This document shows, piece by piece, positions 22,497-30,381 of a stretch of 39,114 nt of DNA (position 1 is the first letter of the stretch; the number at the start of each line of letters is the position of its first letter). The stretch is from the NCBI GenBank assembly GCA_021732785.1, contig JAKFUG010000070.1, positions 1 through 39,114 of the forward strand. Reading direction: 5' to 3'. The notes beneath the pieces were generated by a model. That model was not told the origin of the DNA, did not search any database, and saw nothing but the letters and a program-made list of their open reading frames with translations. The translations under genes and the position numbers were made by a program. The DNA comes from Planctomycetaceae bacterium (GTDB taxonomy: Bacteria > Planctomycetota > Planctomycetia > Planctomycetales > Planctomycetaceae).

Positions 22497-24116
22497 ATGT
22501 TTTCTCGCCATTGGCTCCGCGGTCTTCGCACCTGGTGGTCACCGGCACGCCCCCGGGCACGTCGTCGGGAATTTCCGACCCAACCTGCGATGATCGGGCG
22601 GATGGATTGCCTCGAGCCCCGACGGATGCTGGCCAATGTGGTGACGGTGGAGACCACCAGCCAGGGCGTTTCGCTGGTTGATGTCGGTTCGCGGCAAGAC
22701 ACCGCCGGCGACGCGATCGATATCACCTACACGGCGTCGCAGATCACGCTCACCGCCCGGACCGGAACGCAGCTCAGCGTCGATGGCGTGACCGCAACCA
22801 CGCACACCATCAGCACGTCCAAAGCAACGCCGCTGTTCATCGCTCTGAATGCCCCTGGCAATACGGTGACCATTACCGGAGATGGTCGGGCCAGTCTGGC
22901 GTGGTTGGAAGTCCGCTTCGGGAACGATCGAGCCGCGAATTCGTTGACGCTCAACAAGGTGCATGCCGATTCCGTGACCGTCGTGGGACGCCGCAGCAAC
23001 ACGACGATGACGACACAGGAGTCGACGATTGCCGGGCCGTTGCGGGCGCTTCTCGGTACGCAACCTACGGGGGCGTTGTCCGTCGACAAGTCCACCATCA
23101 ACGGGCCCGTTCGTGCCGAAGTGCAGCAATTTACGGTCAAGGGAACGACGTTCGATGGTCCGGTTTCGGTCTTCCAGCAAGGGACTGGCAGCAAACTCAC
23201 GACCACCGCGTCGACGTACAACAAAATGATTGCCGTGCGTCAGGGCGCGAGCGGCGCGATCAATGTGAATGCCTCCGCGGACGGCCCGAACCGATTTCAC
23301 GGACAGCAGATTCTCAAGGGGGACTCCGCTCAAACCGGCACGTTGAACGTCGCTAATAACGGTGCCGTGAATGATGTCCCGCCGACGCTGATTCGGATGA
23401 CATCGAAAACGATCACGCCGCCGAGCGCTCCGACCGTCGACTCCGTTTCCGCCGCGACGGTACCGGCCACCGTGAAGGGAACCTGGGATTCGGTCAACGC
23501 GAAGACTCTGAAGGTGACCGTGGGGACGACGACGTACACGCTCGGGACCGATGCGAAGTTGACGTCCCCGTCAGCCGGGAAATGGTCCGTGGATTTGGCG
23601 GGGACCACCATTCCCGCCGGCGAGACTACGGTCACTGTGGTGAGCGAGAATTCGCAGGGCAATAGCACACAGGGAACGGGAACCATCACCGTCACACCCG
23701 TTTCGCCCGAACAGCAATCGATCGACACATTTTTGGCGGCCAATCAACTGACGGCCACGAAAACCGCCTCCGGCCTGAACTATGTCGTCACCGCGCAAGG
23801 TTCCGGGGCGGTCCCCACCAGCGGGCAAAGCATCACCGCCAACTACAGCGGTTACTTGCTGAACGCCGACGGCACGCGGGGAACCAAATTCGATTCCAAT
23901 GAAGACCCGGCGTTCAATCACGTTTCGCCGTTCCGCTTTACGCTGGGGCAAGGGCGGGTGATTGCCGGTTGGGACGAAGCCTTCGCGCTGCTGCCGGTGG
24001 GCACGGTGGCCAAACTGCTGATTCCGTCCGCGCTCGGTTACGGAGCCGGGGGTTCATCCAACATTCCGCCGAACAGCATTCTCATCTTCGATGTGACGCT
24101 GTTGTCGGCGCAGTAG
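22497..24116 (+). CDS. LEPR-motif exported protein with C-terminal FKBP prolyl isomerase
   Basis: This 539-residue protein has three parts. The N-terminus is Arg/Trp-rich and ends in the planctomycete LEPR motif (LEPRRMLA, residues 39-46), typical of large exported proteins in this phylum. A long Thr/Ser/Val-rich beta region (about 50-300) resembles an adhesin-like parallel beta-helix, and an Ig-like segment follows (about 305-400, VDSVSAATVPATVKGTWDSV to TQGTGTITVTP). The last 130 residues are an FKBP domain: GQSITANYSGYLLNADGTRG, TKFDSN, FTLGQGRVIAGWDEAFALLPVG and LGYGAGGSSNIPPNSILIFDV. That is a complete peptidyl-prolyl isomerase with the Trp and Tyr pocket residues. The gene converges with the DUF1598 gene, only 18 bases apart. 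Confidence 0.9.
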   Translation: MFSRHWLRGLRTWWSPARPRARRREFPTQPAMIGRMDCLEPRRMLANVVTVETTSQGVSLVDVGSRQDTAGDAIDITYTASQITLTARTGTQLSVDGVTATTHTISTSKATPLFIALNAPGNTVTITGDGRASLAWLEVRFGNDRAANSLTLNKVHADSVTVVGRRSNTTMTTQESTIAGPLRALLGTQPTGALSVDKSTINGPVRAEVQQFTVKGTTFDGPVSVFQQGTGSKLTTTASTYNKMIAVRQGASGAINVNASADGPNRFHGQQILKGDSAQTGTLNVANNGAVNDVPPTLIRMTSKTITPPSAPTVDSVSAATVPATVKGTWDSVNAKTLKVTVGTTTYTLGTDAKLTSPSAGKWSVDLAGTTIPAGETTVTVVSENSQGNSTQGTGTITVTPVSPEQQSIDTFLAANQLTATKTASGLNYVVTAQGSGAVPTSGQSITANYSGYLLNADGTRGTKFDSNEDPAFNHVSPFRFTLGQGRVIAGWDEAFALLPVGTVAKLLIPSALGYGAGGSSNIPPNSILIFDVTLLSAQ

Positions 24117-24134
24117 TTGAGTCAGGCCCTCACG

Positions 24135-25865
24135 TTATTCTTTTGTGGCGGCATCCCACCACCAGCGTCCGCTTGGCAGCTTCGGGGTTTCCGCCTGCCG
24201 AGCGACCGCTGCGAGTTGCGGGGCTTCCTTGGCCAATTCAGGATTCTTGACCACCGACACGACATCGGCTCGCACCCCGCCGGCGACCTGAACCACGACA
24301 TCTCGGCCGTTGAAAACCTTGTGATTCACGACGGATTCCACTTCTTTCGGGACCGCATAAGTCGATGGCCGATAGGCTCCATTGTTCGCGAAGGCCCCGA
24401 GATCCCAGCCCGCCCGATCGCTGAGTCGTTCCTGTCGGATCAGCGCCGCCACAAGTGCCAAGTCGAACACGTTTTGCAGATCTGCGAAGACGATGTCGCG
24501 CTGCGCAAGCACTCCATAATGTTGGGTGAAGTTTTCGGCGAACTTGCGATTGATCGGTTCCGACACCCCGGTCGGCAGATGCTTTCCAGCAGCCGTCAAC
24601 ATCTGGTTTTCGGAAAGACAGAGAACCGATGAGCCGACGATTTCAAAGGCCGTTCGATCCGGGCTGTGGGTCACGGCTTCGGTCTTCATCGCCAACCACC
24701 ACCGCAGGGCTTCCATTGCCGGAGGATTCTTTTGCATTGCCGTGGGCAGTAACTCGAAGTAACTGGGGATTTCTTTCCCGCCCTCGAGTTTGTCGATGCC
24801 GATGAGTTTCATGCGGTAATCGGCCTCGACAATCACGCGGGCCACATGGCTATCCGAAGGCACGCCCCAGACCACCACATCCTGCGGGCCGAGCTTTTTC
24901 TGGAGTTGGTTCACCCAACTTCGCACACCCGCACCAGCACTCAATGGTCCGCGGGATTGCGACTTCTGCGCGAAGGCCAGTAGTGACTGGACGTTTTCAT
25001 CGCGAGTGTTGATCGAGCAGCCGAAGTCGGGTTGATTGCGTGTGAAGGTTCGCAGCACGGTCACCAGATCGTCCAAGTGCATGGTCGGCCGATTCGATTT
25101 CAGACCGATGGCTTCAGCTTGCGCGTTGTACTGCCAGCCTTCCGCCGGGCCGCCGATGATGATGTCCATCGACTCTTTGTCGAGGAACACATATTGAACG
25201 TGTGTCAGCCCGGCAAGTTGCAGCATCGATTCCGGCACCGGCAAGGCCTCGTTCATTCGCCGCGTGACTTCGTGCTCTAACCGGGTCAGCGAGACCAGCC
25301 GCATCGCACTCGGCTGAGCCATGTCCGTGTTCAAGTCGGCCTGCCGCATTCCCGAACTGAGCGCCGTCAGCTTGCCTGTGGAATCGGCCGTCGTGATGCG
25401 ATTGAGCAGCGCGAGCGGCGCGGCGGTGACCCCCGTGACAAACGGCGACATCGTCCCGCCGACGCCGTCGATCTGTTCCCATTGCCCCGACGTGTTTTCC
25501 TGAATGAGCATCATGAGCGAAGTGAAGTCCGCCCGCGATCCGCCGCCGGTTAACGACTGCGTTTGAGCCGCCTGACCCTGCGCCTGGGCCCGCAGATTCG
25601 GCATCGCAATGCGTTGTCGCGTGGCTCGAGCCGCGTTGTCGGCGCCTCCCTTTTGCTGCATGGCGGCAATCTGATTCAGCAGACGTGCCTGCTCTGCGGG
25701 ATCTTTCACGCTCGCGGCTTGATCGGCGGCCAAACCAAATTCACCGGCTGCCAGATGAGCCGCCACACGCGAAGCGGCATCCTCTTCCGCCGCCATCATG
25801 TTCACCGCGCTCCCGACGAGCACCGCGGCACTGCAAGCCTGAAACCAACGACTGTAAAGCAGCAT
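24135..25865 (-). CDS. DUF1598 domain-containing protein, secreted
   Basis: This 576-residue protein has a signal peptide (residues 1-26: YSRWFQACSAAVLVGSAVNMMAA). Its mature part matches the planctomycete-specific DUF1598 family, with the typical GGGSRADFTSLMMLIQ, KESMDIIIGGPAEGW and FGCSINTRDENVQSLLAF segments, then VVWGVPSDSHVARVIVEADY and AMEALRWWLAM. The family is widespread in Planctomycetes and has no known function. Planctomycete DUF1598 proteins appear to be envelope-associated, judging from signal peptides. The ATG at 25865 is chosen for GGGAGGG five bases upstream and because the signal peptide begins there; eleven earlier codons are discarded. It converges with the FKBP gene. Confidence 0.88.
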   Translation of the reverse strand: MLLYSRWFQACSAAVLVGSAVNMMAAEEDAASRVAAHLAAGEFGLAADQAASVKDPAEQARLLNQIAAMQQKGGADNAARATRQRIAMPNLRAQAQGQAAQTQSLTGGGSRADFTSLMMLIQENTSGQWEQIDGVGGTMSPFVTGVTAAPLALLNRITTADSTGKLTALSSGMRQADLNTDMAQPSAMRLVSLTRLEHEVTRRMNEALPVPESMLQLAGLTHVQYVFLDKESMDIIIGGPAEGWQYNAQAEAIGLKSNRPTMHLDDLVTVLRTFTRNQPDFGCSINTRDENVQSLLAFAQKSQSRGPLSAGAGVRSWVNQLQKKLGPQDVVVWGVPSDSHVARVIVEADYRMKLIGIDKLEGGKEIPSYFELLPTAMQKNPPAMEALRWWLAMKTEAVTHSPDRTAFEIVGSSVLCLSENQMLTAAGKHLPTGVSEPINRKFAENFTQHYGVLAQRDIVFADLQNVFDLALVAALIRQERLSDRAGWDLGAFANNGAYRPSTYAVPKEVESVVNHKVFNGRDVVVQVAGGVRADVVSVVKNPELAKEAPQLAAVARQAETPKLPSGRWWWDAATKE

Positions 25866-26392
25866 ATTCCCTCCCAGGACCCAAGGGGATGAAGACACCG
25901 GTCCGCTGCGAGGGCAGCATGATGACCATCAATGACGCAGCGTCAGACCGACGCGCGGGGATCATCGAAAGTCTGGCGGCACTGTGACTGCTTGAGCACA
26001 AACACAGTCGCGCGAGGCGAGACCAAAACCTCTGGAGTAAGCATCGTCCTTTCACCGACCTCAATCAAGAAGTTCCCGGTAATGCAAGGATCCGATGAGC
26101 GCCCCACCCTCAATTGACGACAGGTGGCTTACGGAAGCGATAGCCAGGACGCAATACTGCCTGTCATACAACGGTTCTGTTGTCGATCAACGATCGTTTG
26201 CAGGCGGGATAATCGTTGCAGCAAGACGCGCACGAAAGAGAACATGACAACATGGAAAGCTTAAGGGTACTTGTCTGCTCGTTGTCACGCGATTGCCTCG
26301 GGTGTTCGGAACTCATTGTTCGTTAATGACGCTGGGGCCGTTCAGATACGATAATGACTCGGCAACACTCTCTTGTTTGTAGAGGGCCCGCG
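25866..26392. other. Intergenic region, no gene supported
   Basis: This divergent gap separates the DUF1598 and DUF1801 genes and should hold both promoters, but none is clear. A 32-codon plus-strand frame from 25889 to 25987 (beginning MKTPVRCEG) lacks a properly spaced ribosome-binding site. A weak palindrome CAACGAT/ATCGTTG (26188-26194 with 26212-26218) is present. Nothing else is recognised. Confidence 0.5.
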
Positions 26393-26776
26393 ATGATGAA
26401 GAAATCCACTCCGGCAACCAGCCCCGACGACTACATCACGGCGCTGTCCGGGTGGCGGCAGGCGATGGTCGAGGCGTTGCGGGATCTGGTGCGGGCGACT
26501 TGTCCCCTTGAGGAAGTCATCAAATGGGGCCACCTGGTGTATCTTTCCAACGGTCCCGTGCTGCTCATTCGTGCGGAAGAGCAGCGCGTGCTGTTCGGCT
26601 TCTGGCGCGGGAAGCGGTTGCGTGAGATCGAGCCCCGACTCAAGCCCGGCGGGAAGTACGAAATGGCCACCATCGAGTTGCACGAGAACGAGGAAGTCAG
26701 CCGCGTCATTGTCCGCCGCCTTGTGAAAGAAGCCGTCCGGCTCAACAAGACTCTGGGCGATCCCACAATCCTTTAG
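26393..26776 (+). CDS. DUF1801 domain-containing protein
   Basis: This 127-residue protein of the DUF1801 (YdhG-like) family shows the conserved DYITALSGWRQAMVEALRDLVRA helix, PLEEVIKWGHLVYLSNGPVLLI and VLFGFWRGKRLREIEPRLKPGG. The last part follows with VSRVIVRRLVKEAVRLN. The family is cytosolic, about 110-140 residues long and uncharacterised. The start is taken at the ATG at 26393, which AGAGGG precedes; a second ATG follows immediately. It stands alone, on the same strand as the DUF1501 pair, about 150 bases before the first of them. Confidence 0.88.
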   Translation: MMKKSTPATSPDDYITALSGWRQAMVEALRDLVRATCPLEEVIKWGHLVYLSNGPVLLIRAEEQRVLFGFWRGKRLREIEPRLKPGGKYEMATIELHENEEVSRVIVRRLVKEAVRLNKTLGDPTIL

Positions 26777-26924
26777 CGTTGTGATCCGGCAAAGCGTCAA
26801 CGCCGGGGGGAATTTGACGGGTTTTTGTTCACGCCGCCGAAAGGTTCGATTTGACTCCCCGCCCGGTTGCCGATTAGAATCGACAAGTGTTGATATGTTC
26901 CGACCGGGTGGCGGGAGGTGACGG

Positions 26925-28304
26925 ATGTTCCGAATCGAAATGGGTGCGACGCAGCGGTATTGCGATGGGGTGTCGCGGCGGAACTTTGTGCAGCTTGGGC
27001 TCGCCGGGATGGGAGCCATCGGGCTGCCGCAGATTCTCCGGGCCAAGGAGCTATCGCAGTCGCAGGGATCGTCGGCGAAGGACACGTCGATCATTCTGAT
27101 CTGGCTCGACGGCGGTCCCGGGCACATGGATACCTACGATCTGAAGCCGCAGGCACCGGCGGAGTATCGCGGGCTGTGGAATCCTATCCGCACCAACGTC
27201 GATGGCTTCGAAATCACCGAACTGTTCCCCAAACAGGCCAAGTGCGCAGACAAGTTTTCGGTCGTGCGGTCGCTGCATCACAATCAGGGGGATCACTTCA
27301 CCGCCGGGCATTACATGCTGACCGGGCGGGGCGGGGCGAGCGGGGCCGATACGCAAGGCAAGTCACCGTTCGTCGGGGCGATTGCGTCCAAATTGACCGG
27401 GCCGCGAAAGCCGGGAATGCCTGCCCATGCAGCGGTTCCGTATGCGATGAGCATCGGCTTGCGGCCGGGTTACTTCGGGGGCAATTACCTCGGCGTGTCG
27501 TCCAATCCGTTTGAAACCGAAGGCGATCCGAACGCGAGCAATTTCCAGGTGAGCAACATGCAGTTGCCGGGCGGCATGTCGATCCAGCGGTTGGAAGATC
27601 GTTCCACCCTGGCGAAGCAGTTCGACCGTCTGCGGCGCGATGTGGACAACTCTGGCATGCTCGAATCGATGAACCGGTTCGATCGCCAGGCGTATGACAT
27701 GGTTGCGGGAGATGCGGCACGGAAGGCGTTCGATATCTCGACCGAAGACCCACGGAACCGCGATCGGTACGGTCGGAATAGCTGGGGTCAAAGCACGCTG
27801 CTGGCCCGACGGCTGGTAGAGGCCGGTTCGACCATGGTGACCGTCCATCTCGGCGGCTGGGATCACCACTGGGATTTGAAAACCGGTTATGAGCGCGTGC
27901 TGCCGATGGTCGATTCGCTCGTTTCAGCATTGTTCGAGGACCTGAGCCAACGGGGTTTGCTCGACAAAACGCTGGTGATGTTGTGCGGCGAGTTCAGTCG
28001 CACGCCGCGGATGAATGACGGCGGTAACGGCGGTGCCCCGATGAGCATGGGCACGCCCGGCCGCGATCACTGGGGCAACGCGATGTGCTGTCTGATGGGC
28101 GGCGGCGGCGTGCAGGGGGGCCAGATTGTCGGTTCAACCAACCGCCTCGGCGAAGCCCCGCAAGACCGCCCCATCACCCCCGCGGACATCCATCACACGA
28201 TGTTTAATGTCCTCGGCGTCGACCCCACGGTGAACTTCCTGAACCATGCCGGCCGACCAATCCCCGCGCTCGAACCCGGTGCGGTCATTCACGAATTGAT
28301 GTAA
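26925..28304 (+). CDS. DUF1501 domain-containing protein (Tat-exported)
   Basis: This 459-residue DUF1501 protein has a twin-arginine leader: SRRNFVQLGLAGMGAIGLPQ at about residues 17-36. The core begins with SIILIWLDGGPGHMDTYDLKP and continues with VRSLHHNQGDHFTAGHYMLTG. It closes with LVMLCGEFSRTPRMN, GRDHWGNAMCCLMGGGGVQGG and TPADIHHTMFNVLGVDP. A strong GGGAGGTG ribosome-binding site is just upstream of the ATG. DUF1501 is related to alkaline phosphatase/sulfatase folds; the natural substrate is unknown. It is the first of two tandem DUF1501 genes separated by a 22-base hairpin. Confidence 0.93.
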   Translation: MFRIEMGATQRYCDGVSRRNFVQLGLAGMGAIGLPQILRAKELSQSQGSSAKDTSIILIWLDGGPGHMDTYDLKPQAPAEYRGLWNPIRTNVDGFEITELFPKQAKCADKFSVVRSLHHNQGDHFTAGHYMLTGRGGASGADTQGKSPFVGAIASKLTGPRKPGMPAHAAVPYAMSIGLRPGYFGGNYLGVSSNPFETEGDPNASNFQVSNMQLPGGMSIQRLEDRSTLAKQFDRLRRDVDNSGMLESMNRFDRQAYDMVAGDAARKAFDISTEDPRNRDRYGRNSWGQSTLLARRLVEAGSTMVTVHLGGWDHHWDLKTGYERVLPMVDSLVSALFEDLSQRGLLDKTLVMLCGEFSRTPRMNDGGNGGAPMSMGTPGRDHWGNAMCCLMGGGGVQGGQIVGSTNRLGEAPQDRPITPADIHHTMFNVLGVDPTVNFLNHAGRPIPALEPGAVIHELM

Positions 28305-28312
28305 CCCAGAAG

Positions 28313-28334
28313 CCCAGGGATTCTTATCCCTGGG
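28313..28334 (+). repeat. Hairpin between tandem DUF1501 genes
   Basis: CCCAGGGAT (28313-28321) pairs with ATCCCTGGG (28326-28334) around TCTT. No T-run follows. The element GAAGCCCAGnnATTCTTATnnCTGGGTC occurs again, on the minus strand, at 37620-37651, with the four differences all compensatory. Confidence 0.75.
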
Positions 28335-28354
28335 TCGCCTGAGATTGCTTCCGA

Positions 28355-29752
28355 ATGCTGTCTATCCGCGACCACGGCCCGAATCTCTGCGACCATTTGT
28401 CGCGGCGGACGGTGCTGCGCGCGGGTGCGGCGTCCGCATTCGCCGCGGGGGCCGGTCTGGTTGGTTCGCCAGCATCCGCGCGGGCCGCAAACGGTGGCGT
28501 TCCGAAAGCCAAGTCGTGCATCGTCCTCTTCCTGCTGGGAGGACCGCCGCAGCATTCGATGTTCGATCCCAAGCCGCTGGCACCGGTGGAAGTCCGCGGT
28601 GAATTCGCACCGATTTCGACCGTCGCCCCGGGCATGCAACTTGGCGAACTGCTGCCGCAAACGGCCCGGCTCACCAACCACATCGCGCTGTTGCGGGCGG
28701 TGTCGACAAACGATAGTTCGCATTCGTCGAGCGGCTATCAGATGCTCACGGGACAACCGCACGTCCCCTTGAACATCGAGAACGTGAATCCCGGACCGCC
28801 GAACAATTTTCCGACCATGGGTGCCGTGCTGCAACATCTACATCACGGTCCCGCAGCACTGCCCCCCGCCGTTCGCCTGCCGCACAACATCTTCAATACC
28901 GATCTGTCGGTCTGGCCCGGTCAGGATTCGGGCTTTCTCGGACACGCCGCCGATCCGTGGTTGTTCAACTGTCAGCCCGCGGCTCCCGACTTCGCCGTGC
29001 CGCAGTTTCAATTGCAGGCGGATGTCGCGCTCGGCCGGTTATCGCAACGGCAAACGCTGCTGGAACAGTTGGAACACCGGCTGCGCGAAGTCGATCGCGG
29101 CCCCGCGGAAAGCACGTACAATCTGCAGCGCGAACAGGCGCTCGCGTTGCTGGGGACCGCCAAAGCCCGGCAATCGTGTGATCTCAACCTTGAGTCACCA
29201 ACCGTGCGCGAACGCTACGGCCGCGGCCAGTTTGGTCAAAGCGTGCTGCTCGCGCGGCGATTGGTGGATGCCGGTGTCGGTTTCGTGCAGGTGAACTGGT
29301 TCCGTGGTCCGGAAGAACCATCCAATGCTCCGTGCTGGGACACGCACGCCAACGAAGCGGGCCGGTTGAAGAACGTGCTGATGCCGGCGTTCGATCAGGC
29401 GTATTCGGCGCTGTTGTCGGATCTGGTGCAAACCGGCCGATTGGAGGAAACGCTGGTGGTAGTGATGGCCGAGTTCGGTCGCACGCCCCGTTTCAATGGG
29501 GCCGGCGGTCGCGACCATTGGGGCAATGTCTTTTCCTTGGCGCTCGCGGGGGGAGGCATCCGGGGCGGCGTGGTGCATGGCAGTTCCGACGCGCACGCGG
29601 CCTATCCCGCAGACGGACAGGTTTCCGCCGCCGATGTCACCGCGACGATTTTCGACCGCCTCGGTTACCACCCCGAAACCGAAATCCGCGATCCCTTGAA
29701 CCGCCCGCTGCCAATCAGCCGCGGCGAACCGATCCGCCCCGTTCTGCTGTGA
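28355..29752 (+). CDS. DUF1501 domain-containing protein (Tat-exported)
   Basis: This 465-residue DUF1501 paralogue has its twin-arginine leader at residues 17-45: SRRTVLRAGAASAFAAGAG, then a PASARA-type cleavage region. The conserved core starts CIVLFLLGGPPQHSMFDPKP and RAVSTNDSSHSSSGYQML. It ends with LVVVMAEFGRTPRFNGAGG, RDHWGNVFSLALAGGGIRGG and VHGSSDAHAAYPADG. It is more similar to the gene at 1219-2670 (shared AYP, TEFGRTP...GGRDHWG pattern) than to its immediate upstream neighbour. It ends four bases from the stop of the converging membrane protein. No clear ribosome-binding site precedes its ATG. Confidence 0.92.
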   Translation: MLSIRDHGPNLCDHLSRRTVLRAGAASAFAAGAGLVGSPASARAANGGVPKAKSCIVLFLLGGPPQHSMFDPKPLAPVEVRGEFAPISTVAPGMQLGELLPQTARLTNHIALLRAVSTNDSSHSSSGYQMLTGQPHVPLNIENVNPGPPNNFPTMGAVLQHLHHGPAALPPAVRLPHNIFNTDLSVWPGQDSGFLGHAADPWLFNCQPAAPDFAVPQFQLQADVALGRLSQRQTLLEQLEHRLREVDRGPAESTYNLQREQALALLGTAKARQSCDLNLESPTVRERYGRGQFGQSVLLARRLVDAGVGFVQVNWFRGPEEPSNAPCWDTHANEAGRLKNVLMPAFDQAYSALLSDLVQTGRLEETLVVVMAEFGRTPRFNGAGGRDHWGNVFSLALAGGGIRGGVVHGSSDAHAAYPADGQVSAADVTATIFDRLGYHPETEIRDPLNRPLPISRGEPIRPVLL

Positions 29753-29756
29753 CGGA

Positions 29757-30182
29757 CTACTGCGACGGAGTCAGCAACTTCACCGTCCACAGCGTGACCA
29801 CGGCGAGCATCAACCCGGCGAGAAACAGCACCGATGGTTGTGCCATCCACCGCCAACGGGTTGCGGCAAAGTAGGGCATATACGGCGGGAAGATTGTAAA
29901 AAGCAGCCCGGCGCGCGTGCCATCCGTAAAAGCGATCGCGCTCCCCCATGCCATCGCGATCATCGTCATCATCAGCCCGATCAACGACCCAATCACCGCG
30001 AACAGCAGCAACCCGGTTGTGGACCGCCCGGCCAAAGCATAACCGGTTCCGTAGACGATGATCGGCACCAGTAGCGTCACCGGATAAAACCAGCGCCCGT
30101 GGACCACCATCTTGCCCGGGTCCCCCCCCGGTTTCCGTAGCACGGGGGTTGTCATGTCGACAATCGTTTCCGCCTCGGTCAT
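29757..30182 (-). CDS. Small multi-pass membrane protein, function unknown
   Basis: Read from 30182, this is a 141-residue protein with four hydrophobic segments: YPVTLLVPIIVYGTGYALAG, GLLLFAVIGSLIGLMMTMIA, an amphipathic GLLFTIFPPYMPYF stretch and VLFLAGLMLAVVTLWTVKLL. The N-terminal 30 residues are cytosolic. No family is recognised. The start is uncertain: ATGs at 30212, 30182 and 30155 are all in frame and none has a strong ribosome-binding site; the middle one is used. Its stop lies four bases from the converging DUF1501 gene. It diverges from addA. Confidence 0.65.
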   Translation of the reverse strand: MTEAETIVDMTTPVLRKPGGDPGKMVVHGRWFYPVTLLVPIIVYGTGYALAGRSTTGLLLFAVIGSLIGLMMTMIAMAWGSAIAFTDGTRAGLLFTIFPPYMPYFAATRWRWMAQPSVLFLAGLMLAVVTLWTVKLLTPSQ

Positions 30183-30381
30183 AAATTTCACGCAGGGAAG
30201 GGAAGGGCTCAAACTCTCTGGCCGAGGGGGATGGGTCAGACGACGGTACGAGGATACGACCGGTCCTTCGGGCGTGCAATCGACGGACGAAATCGATCAA
30301 GGTACGGTGGAAATGAGTCCACGAGTTCCATCATGATGCGACAGCAAACCATCGGGACACACGAAGCGCAAGCAGGGATCG

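Noticed and set aside
25889-25987. 32-codon plus-strand frame in the DUF1598-DUF1801 gap
   Set aside because: The purine-rich AAGGGG abuts the ATG with no spacer, and the peptide has no recognisable features.
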